Shown: positions 9,098-17,551, counted from the first letter of the stretch. The stretch is 54,834 bases of DNA from Paracoccus sp. (in: a-proteobacteria) (GCF_030538655.1 NZ_JAUNTO010000019.1:1-54834); one strand, 5' to 3'. Program-made: numbers and translations. The notes: generated from the sequence alone by a model not told the origin.

Positions 9098-9286
9098 TCA
9101 AGGTTCTGATGCGACGATCTGTTTGGCAACGAACCACGACACCGGAACCGACAGCACAGCCCCCGCAGCAGCCCCCGCGATAATCGGCCAGCCGCCGGTA
9201 AGGCCCGCAACCAGCACGACAATGACCCCGATACCGGCCAGCGTGCCCATGGCGATGGACAGGATCAGCAGAAAAAGACGCGGCAT
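9098..9286 (-). CDS. Small two-helix membrane protein
   Basis: A 62-residue protein with two hydrophobic helices (about 3-29 and 33-55) joined by a short Gly-Trp-Pro turn, followed by a short charged tail. Similar Rhodobacterales proteins have been mislabelled CTP synthetase; nothing here supports that. AAGGGGG lies just upstream of ATG 9286. A perfect FNR-type box is centred 64 bp upstream, so oxygen-responsive expression is possible. The function is unknown. Confidence 0.65.
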   Translation of the reverse strand: MPRLFLLILSIAMGTLAGIGVIVVLVAGLTGGWPIIAGAAAGAVLSVPVSWFVAKQIVASEP

Positions 9287-9343
9287 GACAGCCCCCTTGA
9301 TAATTCCCTGCTTATTTGTTTAGCAACCCCGCCCAAAACTGCA

Positions 9344-9357
9344 TTGATGCGGATCAA
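9344..9357. promoter_or_regulatory. Perfect FNR-type box TTGATGCGGATCAA
   Basis: The sequence matches the FNR/FnrL palindrome TTGAT-N4-ATCAA with no mismatch. It lies between two divergent small genes, 58 bp from the start of the minus-strand one (9286) and 104 bp from the plus-strand one (9461). No convincing -10 box is seen at the classical class II distance on either side, so direction and sign of control are open. Confidence 0.7.
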
Positions 9358-9460
9358 AACCGCACCGCAAACCGCCCCTGCGTCAGCATGTCGCTGCCCG
9401 TATCTTTGGTGCGCGTCAGTGGCCGTGTTATGCTGAACACAAAGCTGTGGAGGCGATGAA

Positions 9461-9730
9461 ATGACCACGCTGAATAACATTCTCACCGCATCGGGCCTGT
9501 CTGCGGATGATGTCGCAAGGCTGACCGAAGGCCAGGCCAAAGCCGCCGTCAATACCGCGCTGCGTTCGGAATGGCTGATGCAGCACCGGCATGGCACCGG
9601 GCAACTGGCCCGCACGGTCTGTGAAGACATCAAGGAAACGCTGCGTCTGGGCGATCTGGATCATGCCCGCACGCTTTATGCCACGCTCAAGGCGGTTCTG
9701 TCGGAACAGACCGCCCCGGCAGGTCGCTGA
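9461..9730 (+). CDS. Conserved hypothetical protein, 89 residues
   Basis: A small soluble, probably all-helical protein. GGAGG lies 8 bases before ATG 9461, a clear ribosome site, and codon use fits the genome. I do not recognise a family. The gene lies downstream of a perfect FNR-type box and convergent with the TraR/DksA-type gene, whose stop is only 2 bases away. The shared FNR-type sites suggest both respond to low oxygen, which is an inference. Confidence 0.65.
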   Translation: MTTLNNILTASGLSADDVARLTEGQAKAAVNTALRSEWLMQHRHGTGQLARTVCEDIKETLRLGDLDHARTLYATLKAVLSEQTAPAGR

Positions 9731-9732
9731 AA

Positions 9733-10047
9733 TCAGGGCGCGCAGGCGGCGCAGAAGGGCGTATCGGGCAGCAATTCCAGTCGCGCGGGGGCAATATCGT
9801 TGCCACATTTGACGCAGGCGCCGTATTCGCCCGCATTGATGCGATCCAGCGCGGCGTCGATGCGGCGCACCTCGGCCTGTTCCTGATGGCCAAGCGCCTG
9901 CAACACCTCGTCGTCCTGCCGTTCAACCGCGCGTTCTTCCCAATCGGCGGGCGGCGTTTCGTCCAGCCGGTCCTCGATCTCGTTCAGGTTCGACAGCAAT
10001 TCACGGCGGCGCGCGATCAGAAATTTACGGGCGGCTTCGGGGGTCAT
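9733..10047 (-). CDS. TraR/DksA family C4 zinc-finger protein
   Basis: A 104-residue protein with an N-terminal helical hairpin (about 1-70) and a C-terminal zinc finger formed by CVKC and CAAC. The family binds the secondary channel of RNA polymerase and modulates promoters, with or without ppGpp. It is shorter than classical DksA (about 150) and lacks part of its coiled coil, so it is a paralogue. AGGAG precedes ATG 10047, which fixes the start. A promoter with an FNR-like box and a TAACCT -10 lies directly upstream. Confidence 0.85.
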   Translation of the reverse strand: MTPEAARKFLIARRRELLSNLNEIEDRLDETPPADWEERAVERQDDEVLQALGHQEQAEVRRIDAALDRINAGEYGACVKCGNDIAPARLELLPDTPFCAACAP

Positions 10048-10072
10048 GGCTGCTCCTGTTGGCAATTGGCCA

Positions 10073-10114
10073 AGGTTAGACGCGGGCGGGGCTGCACACT
10101 TTGATGTGGGTCAA
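10073..10114 (-). promoter_or_regulatory. FNR-like class II promoter of the TraR/DksA-type gene
   Basis: The box TTGATGTGGGTCAA (10101-10114) differs from the FNR palindrome TTGAT-N4-ATCAA at one base. Its centre is 41.5 bp upstream of a start site at about 10066 predicted by a minus-strand -10 box TAACCT (10073-10078). This is the class II FNR/Crp activator geometry and would leave a leader of about 19 bases. Confidence 0.6.
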
Positions 10115-10122
10115 CGTCACGT

Positions 10123-10162
10123 AAAAACTGGCAGAGAGAGGGATCGCCCCTCCGCCAGTTTC
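10123..10162 (-). terminator. Rho-independent terminator after lpdA
   Basis: Read on the minus strand, AAACTGGC and GCCAGTTTTT form the outer stem, an inner GAGGGG/CCCTCT pairing extends it, and the structure ends in five Ts. It lies about 20 bases past the lpdA stop and separates lpdA from the TraR/DksA-type promoter. Confidence 0.85.
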
Positions 10163-10181
10163 TCAGCAGGATGACGCAATC

Positions 10182-11573
10182 TTAGAAATGGATCGCACGG
10201 CCATAGGCGTCCAGCACGGATTCGTGCATCATTTCCGACAGGGTGGGGTGCGGGAACACCGTTTCCATCAGATCCTGTTCGGTGGTTTCAAGCTGACGCC
10301 CGATGACATAGCCCTGGATCAGTTCCGTCACCTCGGCACCAACCATATGCGCGCCCAGCAATTCGCCGGTTTTCGCGTCAAAGATGGTTTTTACCAGACC
10401 GTCCGGCTCGCCCAAGGCAATCGCCTTGCCGTTGCCGATAAAGGGAAAACGCCCGACCTTGATGTCATAACCCGCCTCTTTCGCCTTGGCTTCGGTCAGG
10501 CCGACGCTGGCGACCTGCGGGTGGCAATAGGTGCAGCCGGCGATAGAGGACGGCTTGACCGGATGTGGATGCTGACCGGCGATCAGTTCGGCAACCATTA
10601 CACCTTCATGGCTGGCCTTGTGCGCCAACCAGGGTGCGCCCGCCACGTCGCCGATGGCATAAATGCCGTCAACTCCGGTGCGGCAATATTCATCGGTCAC
10701 GATATGGGTGCGGTCCACCTTGATCCCCAAGGCTTCCAGCCCAAGGTTCTCGACATTGCCGACGATCCCGACGGCTGAAATCACCGTATCGAAATCCTGC
10801 GTTTCGGTTTTGCCGCCGACCTCGATATGGGCGGTCACGGTGCTGCCCTTGCGGTCCAGCTTTTTGACCGTGGCCTTTTCCATGATTTTCATGCCCTGCT
10901 TGACGAACTGCTTTTTCGCAAAGGCGCTGATTTCCGCATCCTCGACCGGCAGCACACGGTCCATCACCTCGACCACGGTGGTATCGGCACCCAAAGTGTT
11001 AAAGAACGACGCGAACTCGATGCCAATCGCGCCCGAGCCGATCACCAACAGCTTTTTCGGCATGTGCGGCGGCTTCAGCGCATGTTTATAGTTCCAGACC
11101 AGCTTGCCATCGGGTTCCAGCCCCGGCAGTTCGCGCGCCCGCGCGCCGGTGGCGATGATGATCGACTTGGCGGTGATGTCTTCGGTGCCCTTGTCGGTTT
11201 TCACGCTGATCTTGCCGGGGGCGATCAGTTTCGCCTCGCCCATGATCGAGGTCACCTTGTTCTTTTTGAACAGATGGCCGATGCCGCCCGACAATTGCTT
11301 GGCCACCCCGCGCGAACGGTCCACCACCTTGCCCAGATCAAAGCCGATCTTGTCGGCGGACAGGCCGAAATCCTTGGCGCGGTGCATCAGGTGGAACACC
11401 TCGGCCGAGCGCAGCATCGCCTTGGTCGGGATGCAGCCCCAGTTCAGGCAGATACCGCCCAGATGCTCGCGCTCGATACAGGCGACGTTCAGCCCCAGTT
11501 GCGCACCACGGATCGCGGCAACATAGCCGCCCGGCCCTGCCCCGATCACCACCATATCGAAATTCTGAGCCAT
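10182..11573 (-). CDS. lpdA: Dihydrolipoyl dehydrogenase (E3)
   Basis: FAD flavoprotein that reoxidises the dihydrolipoyl groups of 2-oxoacid dehydrogenase complexes using NAD. The 463 residues show the N-terminal FAD motif GAGPGGY, the redox disulfide GGICLNWGC (Cys42, Cys47), an NAD-binding GSGAIGIEFAS motif and the C-terminal His442-Glu447 dyad in HPTLSE. ATG 11573 is preceded by GAAGG. It is not beside pyruvate or oxoglutarate dehydrogenase genes here, but follows the queA-MFS-DUF924 genes on the same strand with a 45-base gap, so it may be read from them. Confidence 0.96.
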   Translation of the reverse strand: MAQNFDMVVIGAGPGGYVAAIRGAQLGLNVACIEREHLGGICLNWGCIPTKAMLRSAEVFHLMHRAKDFGLSADKIGFDLGKVVDRSRGVAKQLSGGIGHLFKKNKVTSIMGEAKLIAPGKISVKTDKGTEDITAKSIIIATGARARELPGLEPDGKLVWNYKHALKPPHMPKKLLVIGSGAIGIEFASFFNTLGADTTVVEVMDRVLPVEDAEISAFAKKQFVKQGMKIMEKATVKKLDRKGSTVTAHIEVGGKTETQDFDTVISAVGIVGNVENLGLEALGIKVDRTHIVTDEYCRTGVDGIYAIGDVAGAPWLAHKASHEGVMVAELIAGQHPHPVKPSSIAGCTYCHPQVASVGLTEAKAKEAGYDIKVGRFPFIGNGKAIALGEPDGLVKTIFDAKTGELLGAHMVGAEVTELIQGYVIGRQLETTEQDLMETVFPHPTLSEMMHESVLDAYGRAIHF

Positions 11574-11618
11574 GCCTTCGTCCCCCAATTCAAAGATAGT
11601 TCAGCGTTAAATCAATTT

Positions 11619-12188
11619 TTACAGGTCATCAAGCGACAGCTTGCCAGACACCAGCGCACCATATCCGCCCGCGTCCATAAGCCGCTGCTCTTGCGGCGAG
11701 GCGATGCGGCCAAGCACGGCGTTGCGCCACGGGAACCGGCCAAAACGGGCGATCGTGTCGCGGTGCAGTTCGGCATGGCGCAGGCTTTCGCCGGGCATCC
11801 GTTCCGCGAACAGGGCGACGGCGCGGTTCTGGCGATCCAGATCCTCGGCATGTTCGAAGGGCAGATAAAAGAACTGCCGCATCGGTTCGGGGGTCTGCAT
11901 GTCGAACCCGGCGGCAATCGCGCGTTCGGCGATCTGCACCGCCAGATCATCGGTGGCAAAGGCGCGCGGATCATCGCGGAACATGTTGCGCGGGAACTGA
12001 TCGGTCAGGATCAGCGCAGCCAGCGCGCCTTCCGCCGTGCTTTCCCACGCGCGGGTCAGCGCCTCGGCATCCTGCCAATCACCCAGAAAGCGGTCGCGGA
12101 TCGTCTGATCCAGCGCATCCGAACGTTCATACCAGCCCTTTGGCCCGACCTCTGACCAAAATTCGTTGATTTGCTTTGCACGTTCCAT
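11619..12188 (-). CDS. DUF924 protein from an internal start
   Basis: The 189-residue product of the internal ATG 12188 has every DUF924 hallmark: FWSEVGPKGWY, RDRFLGDW, ILTDQFPRNMFR, FFYLPFEHAED and FGRFPWRN. The family is a helical domain of unknown biochemical role, widespread in proteobacteria. An excellent ribosome site, GGAGGAGAGGG, precedes this ATG, so it was probably once, and may still be, an independent gene. It shares its frame and stop with the upstream MFS reading frame. Confidence 0.8.
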   Translation of the reverse strand: MERAKQINEFWSEVGPKGWYERSDALDQTIRDRFLGDWQDAEALTRAWESTAEGALAALILTDQFPRNMFRDDPRAFATDDLAVQIAERAIAAGFDMQTPEPMRQFFYLPFEHAEDLDRQNRAVALFAERMPGESLRHAELHRDTIARFGRFPWRNAVLGRIASPQEQRLMDAGGYGALVSGKLSLDDL

Positions 12189-13433
12189 TTCACCCTCTCC
12201 TCCCTGAGGTTGGTCGGGATTGTCCTCAAGCGCAACCTCGACCGCGACGCGGGTCGCGGTGGGCGAGATCACCGAATAGGTGCCGACCGCACCAATGGCC
12301 GCGCGCCGCGTCATCCGCCAGCCAGCATAGCCCGCCAGCACCGCCAGCAGCAGCCCCATATAAAGCCAGAAGCCGTCCGGCCCTGCCACCCCCATTAGCC
12401 AGCCGGTGATCGGCGGCCCCGCCATCGCGCCCAGGCCGTTGATGAACAGCAGCCCGGCCGAGGCGGCGGCCATGTCGGCAGTATCCAGATAATCATTCGT
12501 ATAGGCCAGCAACAATGCGTAAACCGGATTGGCCACGCCCCCCAGCACCGCGCCCGCCAGCGTCAGCCCCAGAATGCCCGGCCCGGTCAGCACCACCAGC
12601 GCCACCGTCACCACCCCGACCACGGCCAGCGCCAGCACCAGCACGCGCCGGTCCATCCGGTCCGACAGCCAGCCGACCGGGAATTGCAGCACCAGCCCGC
12701 CGATATAGATGGCCGCGACAAAGGACGAGATCTCGGCCACGCTCATCCCCGTTGCGGTGCCCCAGACCGAAGCCATGCCGAACAGCGCCGAAAACACCCC
12801 GCCCATCAGAAAGATACCGACGCAGCCCAGTGGCGAGGCGCGGAACAGCCGGCCAAAGGACATCCGCTTGATCGTCTGGAACTGCGGTGCGGGGCTGGCC
12901 GTCAGCAGGATCGGCGTAAAAGCCAGCGACACCAGCACCGACGGGATCACGAACAGCAGAAATCCGGCGGGATCAGCCGCGTTCAACAGCAGTTGCGCCG
13001 TGATGATGCCGACCATCTGCACGATCATATAGGCCGCCAGTGCCTGCCCCCGGTTTTCGTTGGTGGCACTGGCGTTCAGCCAGCTTTCTGCGGTGATATA
13101 GACCCCGCAAAAGGAAAACCCGATCACAAAGCGCAGCGCCGACCAGACGATCCAGTCGGGCGCCACCGGATACAGGATCAGCACGGCCGAGACCATCGAC
13201 CCAAGTGCCGCAAAGACGCGGACATGCCCGACACCCTGAATCAGCCCCGGCACCATCAGACTTCCGGCCAGAAAACCGCCGTAATAGGCGGCCATGACGA
13301 CCGACATCTGAAATGTGGCAATCCCCTCGATCCCGCCGCGGATACCCAGCAGCGTGCCCTGCATCCCGTTCCCGACCATCAAAAGCAGAATGCCCAGCAA
13401 GAGCGGCCATGAACTGCGCAGAACCGAAAGCAT
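11619..13433 (-). CDS. MFS transporter fused in frame to a DUF924 domain
   Basis: One open frame of 604 residues joins two normally separate proteins. Residues 1-380 are a twelve-helix YcaD-like major facilitator with the conserved AESWLN segment, and 417-604 are a complete DUF924 domain. The linker ends in QGGEGEM, and the DNA encoding it is itself a Shine-Dalgarno sequence for the internal Met416. So the cell may make a fusion, or only the MFS part with a read-through tail plus a free DUF924 protein. The start lies 3 bases after the queA stop. Loss of one stop codon would explain the arrangement. Confidence 0.8.
   Translation of the reverse strand: MLSVLRSSWPLLLGILLLMVGNGMQGTLLGIRGGIEGIATFQMSVVMAAYYGGFLAGSLMVPGLIQGVGHVRVFAALGSMVSAVLILYPVAPDWIVWSALRFVIGFSFCGVYITAESWLNASATNENRGQALAAYMIVQMVGIITAQLLLNAADPAGFLLFVIPSVLVSLAFTPILLTASPAPQFQTIKRMSFGRLFRASPLGCVGIFLMGGVFSALFGMASVWGTATGMSVAEISSFVAAIYIGGLVLQFPVGWLSDRMDRRVLVLALAVVGVVTVALVVLTGPGILGLTLAGAVLGGVANPVYALLLAYTNDYLDTADMAAASAGLLFINGLGAMAGPPITGWLMGVAGPDGFWLYMGLLLAVLAGYAGWRMTRRAAIGAVGTYSVISPTATRVAVEVALEDNPDQPQGGEGEMERAKQINEFWSEVGPKGWYERSDALDQTIRDRFLGDWQDAEALTRAWESTAEGALAALILTDQFPRNMFRDDPRAFATDDLAVQIAERAIAAGFDMQTPEPMRQFFYLPFEHAEDLDRQNRAVALFAERMPGESLRHAELHRDTIARFGRFPWRNAVLGRIASPQEQRLMDAGGYGALVSGKLSLDDL
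12189..12203 (-). promoter_or_regulatory. Ribosome site inside the MFS-DUF924 linker
   Basis: GGAGGAGAGGGTGAA directly precedes ATG 12188. The AGGAG core is at ideal distance, yet these codons also encode Gly-Gly-Glu-Gly-Glu of the fused frame. This is the evidence that DUF924 translation can start internally. Confidence 0.75.
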
Positions 13434-13436
13434 AAA

Positions 13437-14507
13437 TCAGCCCCTTGTCAGACAGTGCGGGTCGGGAATCAGCAGAGAGGCATCCCCGTAGCTGAAGAAA
13501 CGATAGCCCGTCTCTACCGCATGGCGGTAAATTTTCTGTATCTTTTCCTGCCCCATCAGTGCCGACACCAGCATCAGCAGGGTGGATTTGGGCAGGTGAA
13601 AGTTGGTCATCAGCGCATCCGCCACCCGGAACCGATAGCCCGGATAGATAAAAATGTCGGTTTCCGCCGCAAAGGGCGCGACCGTGCCATCCTGTTGCGC
13701 GGCCGATTCGATCAGCCTCAGCGCGGTGGTGCCAACCGGGATGATCCGCCCGCCCGCCGCCCGCGCGGCATTGATCGCCTGCGCGGCCTGCGGCGTCACC
13801 TCGCCCCATTCGGCGTGCATCTTGTGGGTGGTGACGTCATCGACCTTGACGGGCAAAAACGTGCCCGCGCCGACATGCAGGGTGACATGGGTCATGCCAA
13901 CACCGCGCGCGGCAATCGCATTCAGCAGCGGCTGGTCGAAATGCAGGCTGGCGGTGGGCGCGGCCACGGCGCCGGATCGCGCGGCCCAAACCGTCTGGTA
14001 ATCGGTGCGGTCCTGATCGTCGGGCGCGCGCAGCGCCGCGATATAGGGGGGCAGCGGCATCTGTCCGGCGCGGTCCAGCGCCGCGTCGAAATCGGCGCCC
14101 TGCGCGTCGAAATGCAGGGTCAGTTCGCCATCTTCAAGACTGGCGACAGTGGCGGACAGAGCGTCGGAAAACCGGATCACCTCGCCCGGCCGCAGCTTGC
14201 GCAGCGGCTTGGCCAGCGCGCGCCAGCCGCTGGCGACGGGTTCCAGCAGCGTGACCTCGATCCGGGCCACGGCCTCGCCCTGCGGGGTCTGCCGGGCACG
14301 CGTGCCGCTGAGCCGCGCGGGAATCACACGGGTATCATTCAGCACCAGCAGATCGCCGGGACGCAGGAAATCAGGCAGATCCGCCACATGATGATCGGCC
14401 ACGCCATCCCCCTGCGCCACCAGCAGCCGGGCCGAGGATCGGGGCCGCGCGGGCCGGGTGGCGATCAGCCCCTCGGGCAGGTGAAAATCGAAATCATCCA
14501 GCTTCAT
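13437..14507 (-). CDS. queA: S-adenosylmethionine:tRNA ribosyltransferase-isomerase (QueA)
   Basis: Transfers and isomerises ribose from SAM onto preQ1 at position 34 of tRNAs, making epoxyqueuosine. The 356 residues match the family. The N-terminal [13 protein letters not shown], the [13 protein letters not shown] and GTFLPVK motifs, and the C-terminal [16 protein letters not shown] are diagnostic. The stop lies 3 bases before the MFS-DUF924 start. No other queuosine gene is in the window. The start ATG 14507 has only a weak ribosome site but matches family N-termini. Confidence 0.96.
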   Translation of the reverse strand: MKLDDFDFHLPEGLIATRPARPRSSARLLVAQGDGVADHHVADLPDFLRPGDLLVLNDTRVIPARLSGTRARQTPQGEAVARIEVTLLEPVASGWRALAKPLRKLRPGEVIRFSDALSATVASLEDGELTLHFDAQGADFDAALDRAGQMPLPPYIAALRAPDDQDRTDYQTVWAARSGAVAAPTASLHFDQPLLNAIAARGVGMTHVTLHVGAGTFLPVKVDDVTTHKMHAEWGEVTPQAAQAINAARAAGGRIIPVGTTALRLIESAAQQDGTVAPFAAETDIFIYPGYRFRVADALMTNFHLPKSTLLMLVSALMGQEKIQKIYRHAVETGYRFFSYGDASLLIPDPHCLTRG

Positions 14508-14566
14508 CCATGTGTTTTCCGCGTCGCGCCGCCCAAGGTCAAGCAGGCGTGAGTTTCAGATGGAAT

Positions 14567-14595
14567 TTGTCAGGTTTACATTGCCGACAATTATG
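14567..14595 (+). promoter_or_regulatory. Candidate bfd-bfr promoter with TTGTC/GACAA dyad
   Basis: TTGTCA (14567-14572) and ATTATG (14590-14595) are 17 bp apart and resemble a sigma-70 promoter. TTGTC (14567-14571) and GACAA (14586-14590) form an inverted repeat spanning the spacer, a plausible operator for an iron-responsive repressor. Neither half matches a named iron box that I can assert. Confidence 0.35.
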
Positions 14596-14626
14596 GTAAG
14601 AGTTTCCCAACCGCAGGGAGCGCGCC

Positions 14627-14923
14627 ATGATTATCTGTCACTGCACCGGCATCACCGACCATCAGATCCGCAGCGCCGTTGACTGGATGCGGGCGTCGGA
14701 TGCGGATACGATCATCACGCCGGGCAAGATTTACCGTGCCCTGGGCTATCGCGCTGATTGTGGCGGGTGCTTGCCGCTGTTTCTGGACACTATGCGTGGA
14801 TGCGATAATATAGGGGTCGCGCCGCCAGTTCTGCGGACAAACAAAGCACTGAAACAACGGAGCGATTCCCATGAAGGGCGACAGCAAGGTCATCGAGTAT
14901 CTGAACGCCGCACTGCGGTCTGA
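14627..14923 (+). CDS. bfd: Bacterioferritin-associated ferredoxin (Bfd-like)
   Basis: A [2Fe-2S] protein that, in other bacteria, reduces the haem of bacterioferritin so that stored iron can be released. The cluster ligands are visible as CHC (Cys4, Cys6) and CGGC (Cys45, Cys48). The 98 residues exceed the classical 64: after about residue 70 the frame runs on and overlaps the bfr start by 53 bases, and this tail is basic and unlike the family core. ATG 14627 follows a GGGAG. Position next to bfr supports the role. Confidence 0.85.
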   Translation: MIICHCTGITDHQIRSAVDWMRASDADTIITPGKIYRALGYRADCGGCLPLFLDTMRGCDNIGVAPPVLRTNKALKQRSDSHEGRQQGHRVSERRTAV

Positions 14924-15356
14924 ACTGACTGCGGTCAGCCAGTATTGGCTGCATTACCGGCTGCAAGAAGACTGGGGCTATGGTCACATCGCCGACAAGT
15001 CGCGCGCCGAATCAATCGAGGAAATGAACCACGCCGATCGCCTGATCCAGCGTATCATCTTTCTCGAAGGGCATCCGAATCTGCAAAAGCTGGACCCTCT
15101 GCGCATCGGTCAGAACCTGAAAGAAACGCTCGAGGCCGATCTGGCTGGCGAACATGACGCCCGCACCCTGTATATCGAAGCGCGCGAGCATTGCGAAAAG
15201 GTCGGCGATTACGTCAGCAAAGCCTTGTTCGAGGATCTGATCGCCGATGAAGAAGGTCACATCGACTTTCTGGAAACCCAGATCGAACTGCACGATACGC
15301 TGGGTGCCGAAAAATACGGCCTGCTCAACGCCAAACCGGCCAGTCAGGCGGAATAA
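14871..15356 (+). CDS. bfr: Bacterioferritin
   Basis: Iron-storage 24-mer with haem at subunit interfaces. All ferroxidase ligands sit at canonical positions: Glu18, Glu51, His54, Glu94, Glu127 and His130. The haem-ligand Met52 is in EEMNH. The length of 161 residues is standard, so it is a complete catalytic haem-containing subunit. It overlaps the bfd frame by 53 bases and is followed by two hairpins, the second a clear terminator. Iron-dependent control is likely but is not shown by a recognised box. Confidence 0.96.
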   Translation: MKGDSKVIEYLNAALRSELTAVSQYWLHYRLQEDWGYGHIADKSRAESIEEMNHADRLIQRIIFLEGHPNLQKLDPLRIGQNLKETLEADLAGEHDARTLYIEAREHCEKVGDYVSKALFEDLIADEEGHIDFLETQIELHDTLGAEKYGLLNAKPASQAE

Positions 15357-15366
15357 CGGCACGGTC

Positions 15367-15388
15367 GGTCCGGGGTCAGCCCCGGACC
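15367..15388. other. Perfect 9-bp hairpin after bfr
   Basis: GGTCCGGGG and CCCCGGACC flank a TCAG loop. It has no T-run. It lies 10 bases past the bfr stop and upstream of the true terminator, so it may stabilise the bfr mRNA end. Confidence 0.55.
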
Positions 15389-15412
15389 CCCGACGTGTTT
15401 ATCACAAACGGC

Positions 15413-15436
15413 AAGGGGCATGGCGGCCCCTTTTTT
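15413..15436 (+). terminator. Rho-independent terminator of bfd-bfr
   Basis: AAGGGGC and GCCCCTT form a 7-bp stem around a 6-base loop, followed by a run of six Ts. It touches the stop codon of the convergent gene at 15436. Confidence 0.85.
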
Positions 15437-16107
15437 CATGCCAGCCAATCGGCGGCCAGATCGGGCAGATCGTCGAAATGGTGCAGCAAGGCGTCGGGGG
15501 CCAGACGTTTGATCGCCTCGCCTTCCGGGCCAAAAGTGACAAGGGCAACGGGCACGCCCGCGGCGGCAGCGGTTTTCCGGTCGGTTTCGGTATCGCCGAC
15601 CAGAAAGGATGCCGCGCCCGCGCGGGCCGCATCGACAGCCGCCTGATAGGGCCGCGGGTCGGGTTTGCGCACGGGCAGCGTATCGGCACCGATCAGGCTG
15701 GCAAAGGCCTGCCGGATGCCCAGCTCGCGCAGCAGGGTTTCGGCCAGCCCCTGGGGTTTGTTGGTGCAGACGGCCAGCGCGTGCCCCTGCCCGGCCAGCC
15801 GTTCCAGCGCGGTTTCGACGCCGGGATACAGCCGGGTGTGGGTGGCGATGGCCGCACTGTAATGTTCCAGCAGATGCAGAAAATCCTGATCCTCGGCACC
15901 GGGCGGCAGCAGCCAGCCTTGGGGAAGGCGCGCATATCCGGCCCGCAGCATGGCGCGTCCGCCGTGAAAGGCGGTCAGCGCATCGGCCACCGGGTCCAGA
16001 AGCGGCGGCAGGCCGCGCGCGGTAAAGCAGCTATTCGCCGCCGCGATCAGATCGCCCGAGGTATCGGCCAGCGTTCCGTCAAGGTCGAACACCACAACGC
16101 CCGTCAT
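15436..16107 (-). CDS. gph: HAD-family phosphoglycolate phosphatase
   Basis: Haloacid-dehalogenase phosphatase of 223 residues. Motif I is FDLDGTLADT with nucleophile Asp8 and acid/base Asp10, motif II is in VCTNKPQG and motif III in VGDTETD. Family members clear 2-phosphoglycolate formed during DNA repair or by Rubisco oxygenation. Length and the cap domain between motifs I and II fit Gph, although other sugar phosphatases share the fold. It is convergent with bfr and divergent from glmU. Confidence 0.85.
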   Translation of the reverse strand: MTGVVVFDLDGTLADTSGDLIAAANSCFTARGLPPLLDPVADALTAFHGGRAMLRAGYARLPQGWLLPPGAEDQDFLHLLEHYSAAIATHTRLYPGVETALERLAGQGHALAVCTNKPQGLAETLLRELGIRQAFASLIGADTLPVRKPDPRPYQAAVDAARAGAASFLVGDTETDRKTAAAAGVPVALVTFGPEGEAIKRLAPDALLHHFDDLPDLAADWLA

Positions 16108-16209
16108 TTCCGTAACCTTCCGTCAAGATAAGTGATCGCTCGGGACTTTCGTCCCGTCGCCGCCGTGGTTAGAACGCCCGCGACAGAAGTTCAAACGGCG
16201 GGATAGTTG

Positions 16210-17550
16210 ATGCGTGATAAACCTGTTGCACTGATCGTGCTGGCGGCGGGGCAAGGCAGCCGGATGCAATCCGATCTGCCCAAGGTGCTGCACCGGCTGG
16301 GGGCGGTGCCGCTGGTCGGGCACGCGCTGGCCGCCGGGCGGTCGCTGGACCCCGAACAGGTGATCGTGGTTGCCGGTCACGGTGCCGATCTGGTCCGCAA
16401 GGCGGTGGCCAAGCTGGACCCGGATGCGCAGATCGCCTTGCAGGAACAGCAGCTCGGCACCGGCCATGCCGTGCAGCAGGCGATGCCCTTGCTGGAAGGG
16501 TTCGGCGGTCGGGTGATCGTGCTCTATGGCGACACGCCGTTTATCGGCGAAGATACGCTGGCGCGGCTGGCGGGGCATGATGCCGATGTGGTCGTGCTGG
16601 GGTTCGAGGCGGCTGATCCGGGCCGTTATGGCCGTCTGGTTGTGTCCGGCAACGGGCTGGAACGGATCGTCGAATACAAGGACGCGACCGAGGCGGAACG
16701 CGACATCGCGCTCTGCAATTCCGGTGTGATGGCGCTGGATGCCGATTTGCTGCGCGCCCTGATCGGGCAGTTGCGGGCAGAAAACGCCGCCGGGGAATAT
16801 TACCTGACCGATCTGGTCGCGCTGGCCCGTGCCGCCGGGCGGCGGGTCGATGTCGTCACCTGCGACGAGGCCGAGACGCTGGGCATCAACACCCGCGTCG
16901 AATTGGCCGCCGCTGAAACCGCGTTTCAGGCCCGCGCCCGCGCCGCCGCGATGGATAACGGCGTGACGCTGACTGATCCGGGAACCGTCTGGTTTGCGCA
17001 GGATACCGTCATCGGGCGCGATGCCGTGATCGGACCGAATGTCGTGTTCGGGCCGGGTGTCACCGTCGAAAGCGGGGCCGAAATCCTGCCGTTTTGCCAT
17101 CTCGAGGGCTGCCACGTCAGCGCCGGTGCCACCGTCGGCCCGTTCGCGCGGCTGCGGCCCGGTGCGGAACTGGGGGCCGATGTGCATGTCGGCAACTTTG
17201 TGGAAATCAAGAACACGGTGCTGGATGAAGGGGTCAAGGTCGGCCACCTGACCTATCTGGGCGATGCCCATGTGGGCGAGGCGACCAATATCGGCGCGGG
17301 CACCGTCACCTGCAATTATGACGGTGTGGGCAAGCATCGCACCGAAATCGGCGCACGGGCCTTTATCGGTTCGGATACGATGCTGGTCGCCCCGGTGCGG
17401 GTCGGCAATGACGCAATGACCGGATCGGGCAGCACCATTACCGAAGACGTGCCGGATGGCGCGCTGGCCATCGGCCGGGCGCGTCAGGTGACAAAGCCGG
17501 GGCTGGCGCTGCGGCTGATGGCGGCGCTCAAGTTGAAAAAGGGTAAATGA
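16210..17550 (+). CDS. glmU: Bifunctional GlmU (GlcN-1-P acetyltransferase / GlcNAc-1-P uridyltransferase)
   Basis: Makes UDP-GlcNAc for peptidoglycan and lipopolysaccharide in the cytosol. The N-terminal pyrophosphorylase domain has LAAGQGSRM (11-19) and Lys25, followed by the left-handed beta-helix of hexapeptide repeats with the acetyltransferase residues in NFVEIKNT and TCNYDG. The 446 residues fit the family. ATG 16210 is preferred to an adjacent in-frame TTG. The stop lies 4 bases before the glmS start, so the two hexosamine genes are one unit. Confidence 0.96.
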   Translation: MRDKPVALIVLAAGQGSRMQSDLPKVLHRLGAVPLVGHALAAGRSLDPEQVIVVAGHGADLVRKAVAKLDPDAQIALQEQQLGTGHAVQQAMPLLEGFGGRVIVLYGDTPFIGEDTLARLAGHDADVVVLGFEAADPGRYGRLVVSGNGLERIVEYKDATEAERDIALCNSGVMALDADLLRALIGQLRAENAAGEYYLTDLVALARAAGRRVDVVTCDEAETLGINTRVELAAAETAFQARARAAAMDNGVTLTDPGTVWFAQDTVIGRDAVIGPNVVFGPGVTVESGAEILPFCHLEGCHVSAGATVGPFARLRPGAELGADVHVGNFVEIKNTVLDEGVKVGHLTYLGDAHVGEATNIGAGTVTCNYDGVGKHRTEIGARAFIGSDTMLVAPVRVGNDAMTGSGSTITEDVPDGALAIGRARQVTKPGLALRLMAALKLKKGK

Positions 17551-17551
17551 A

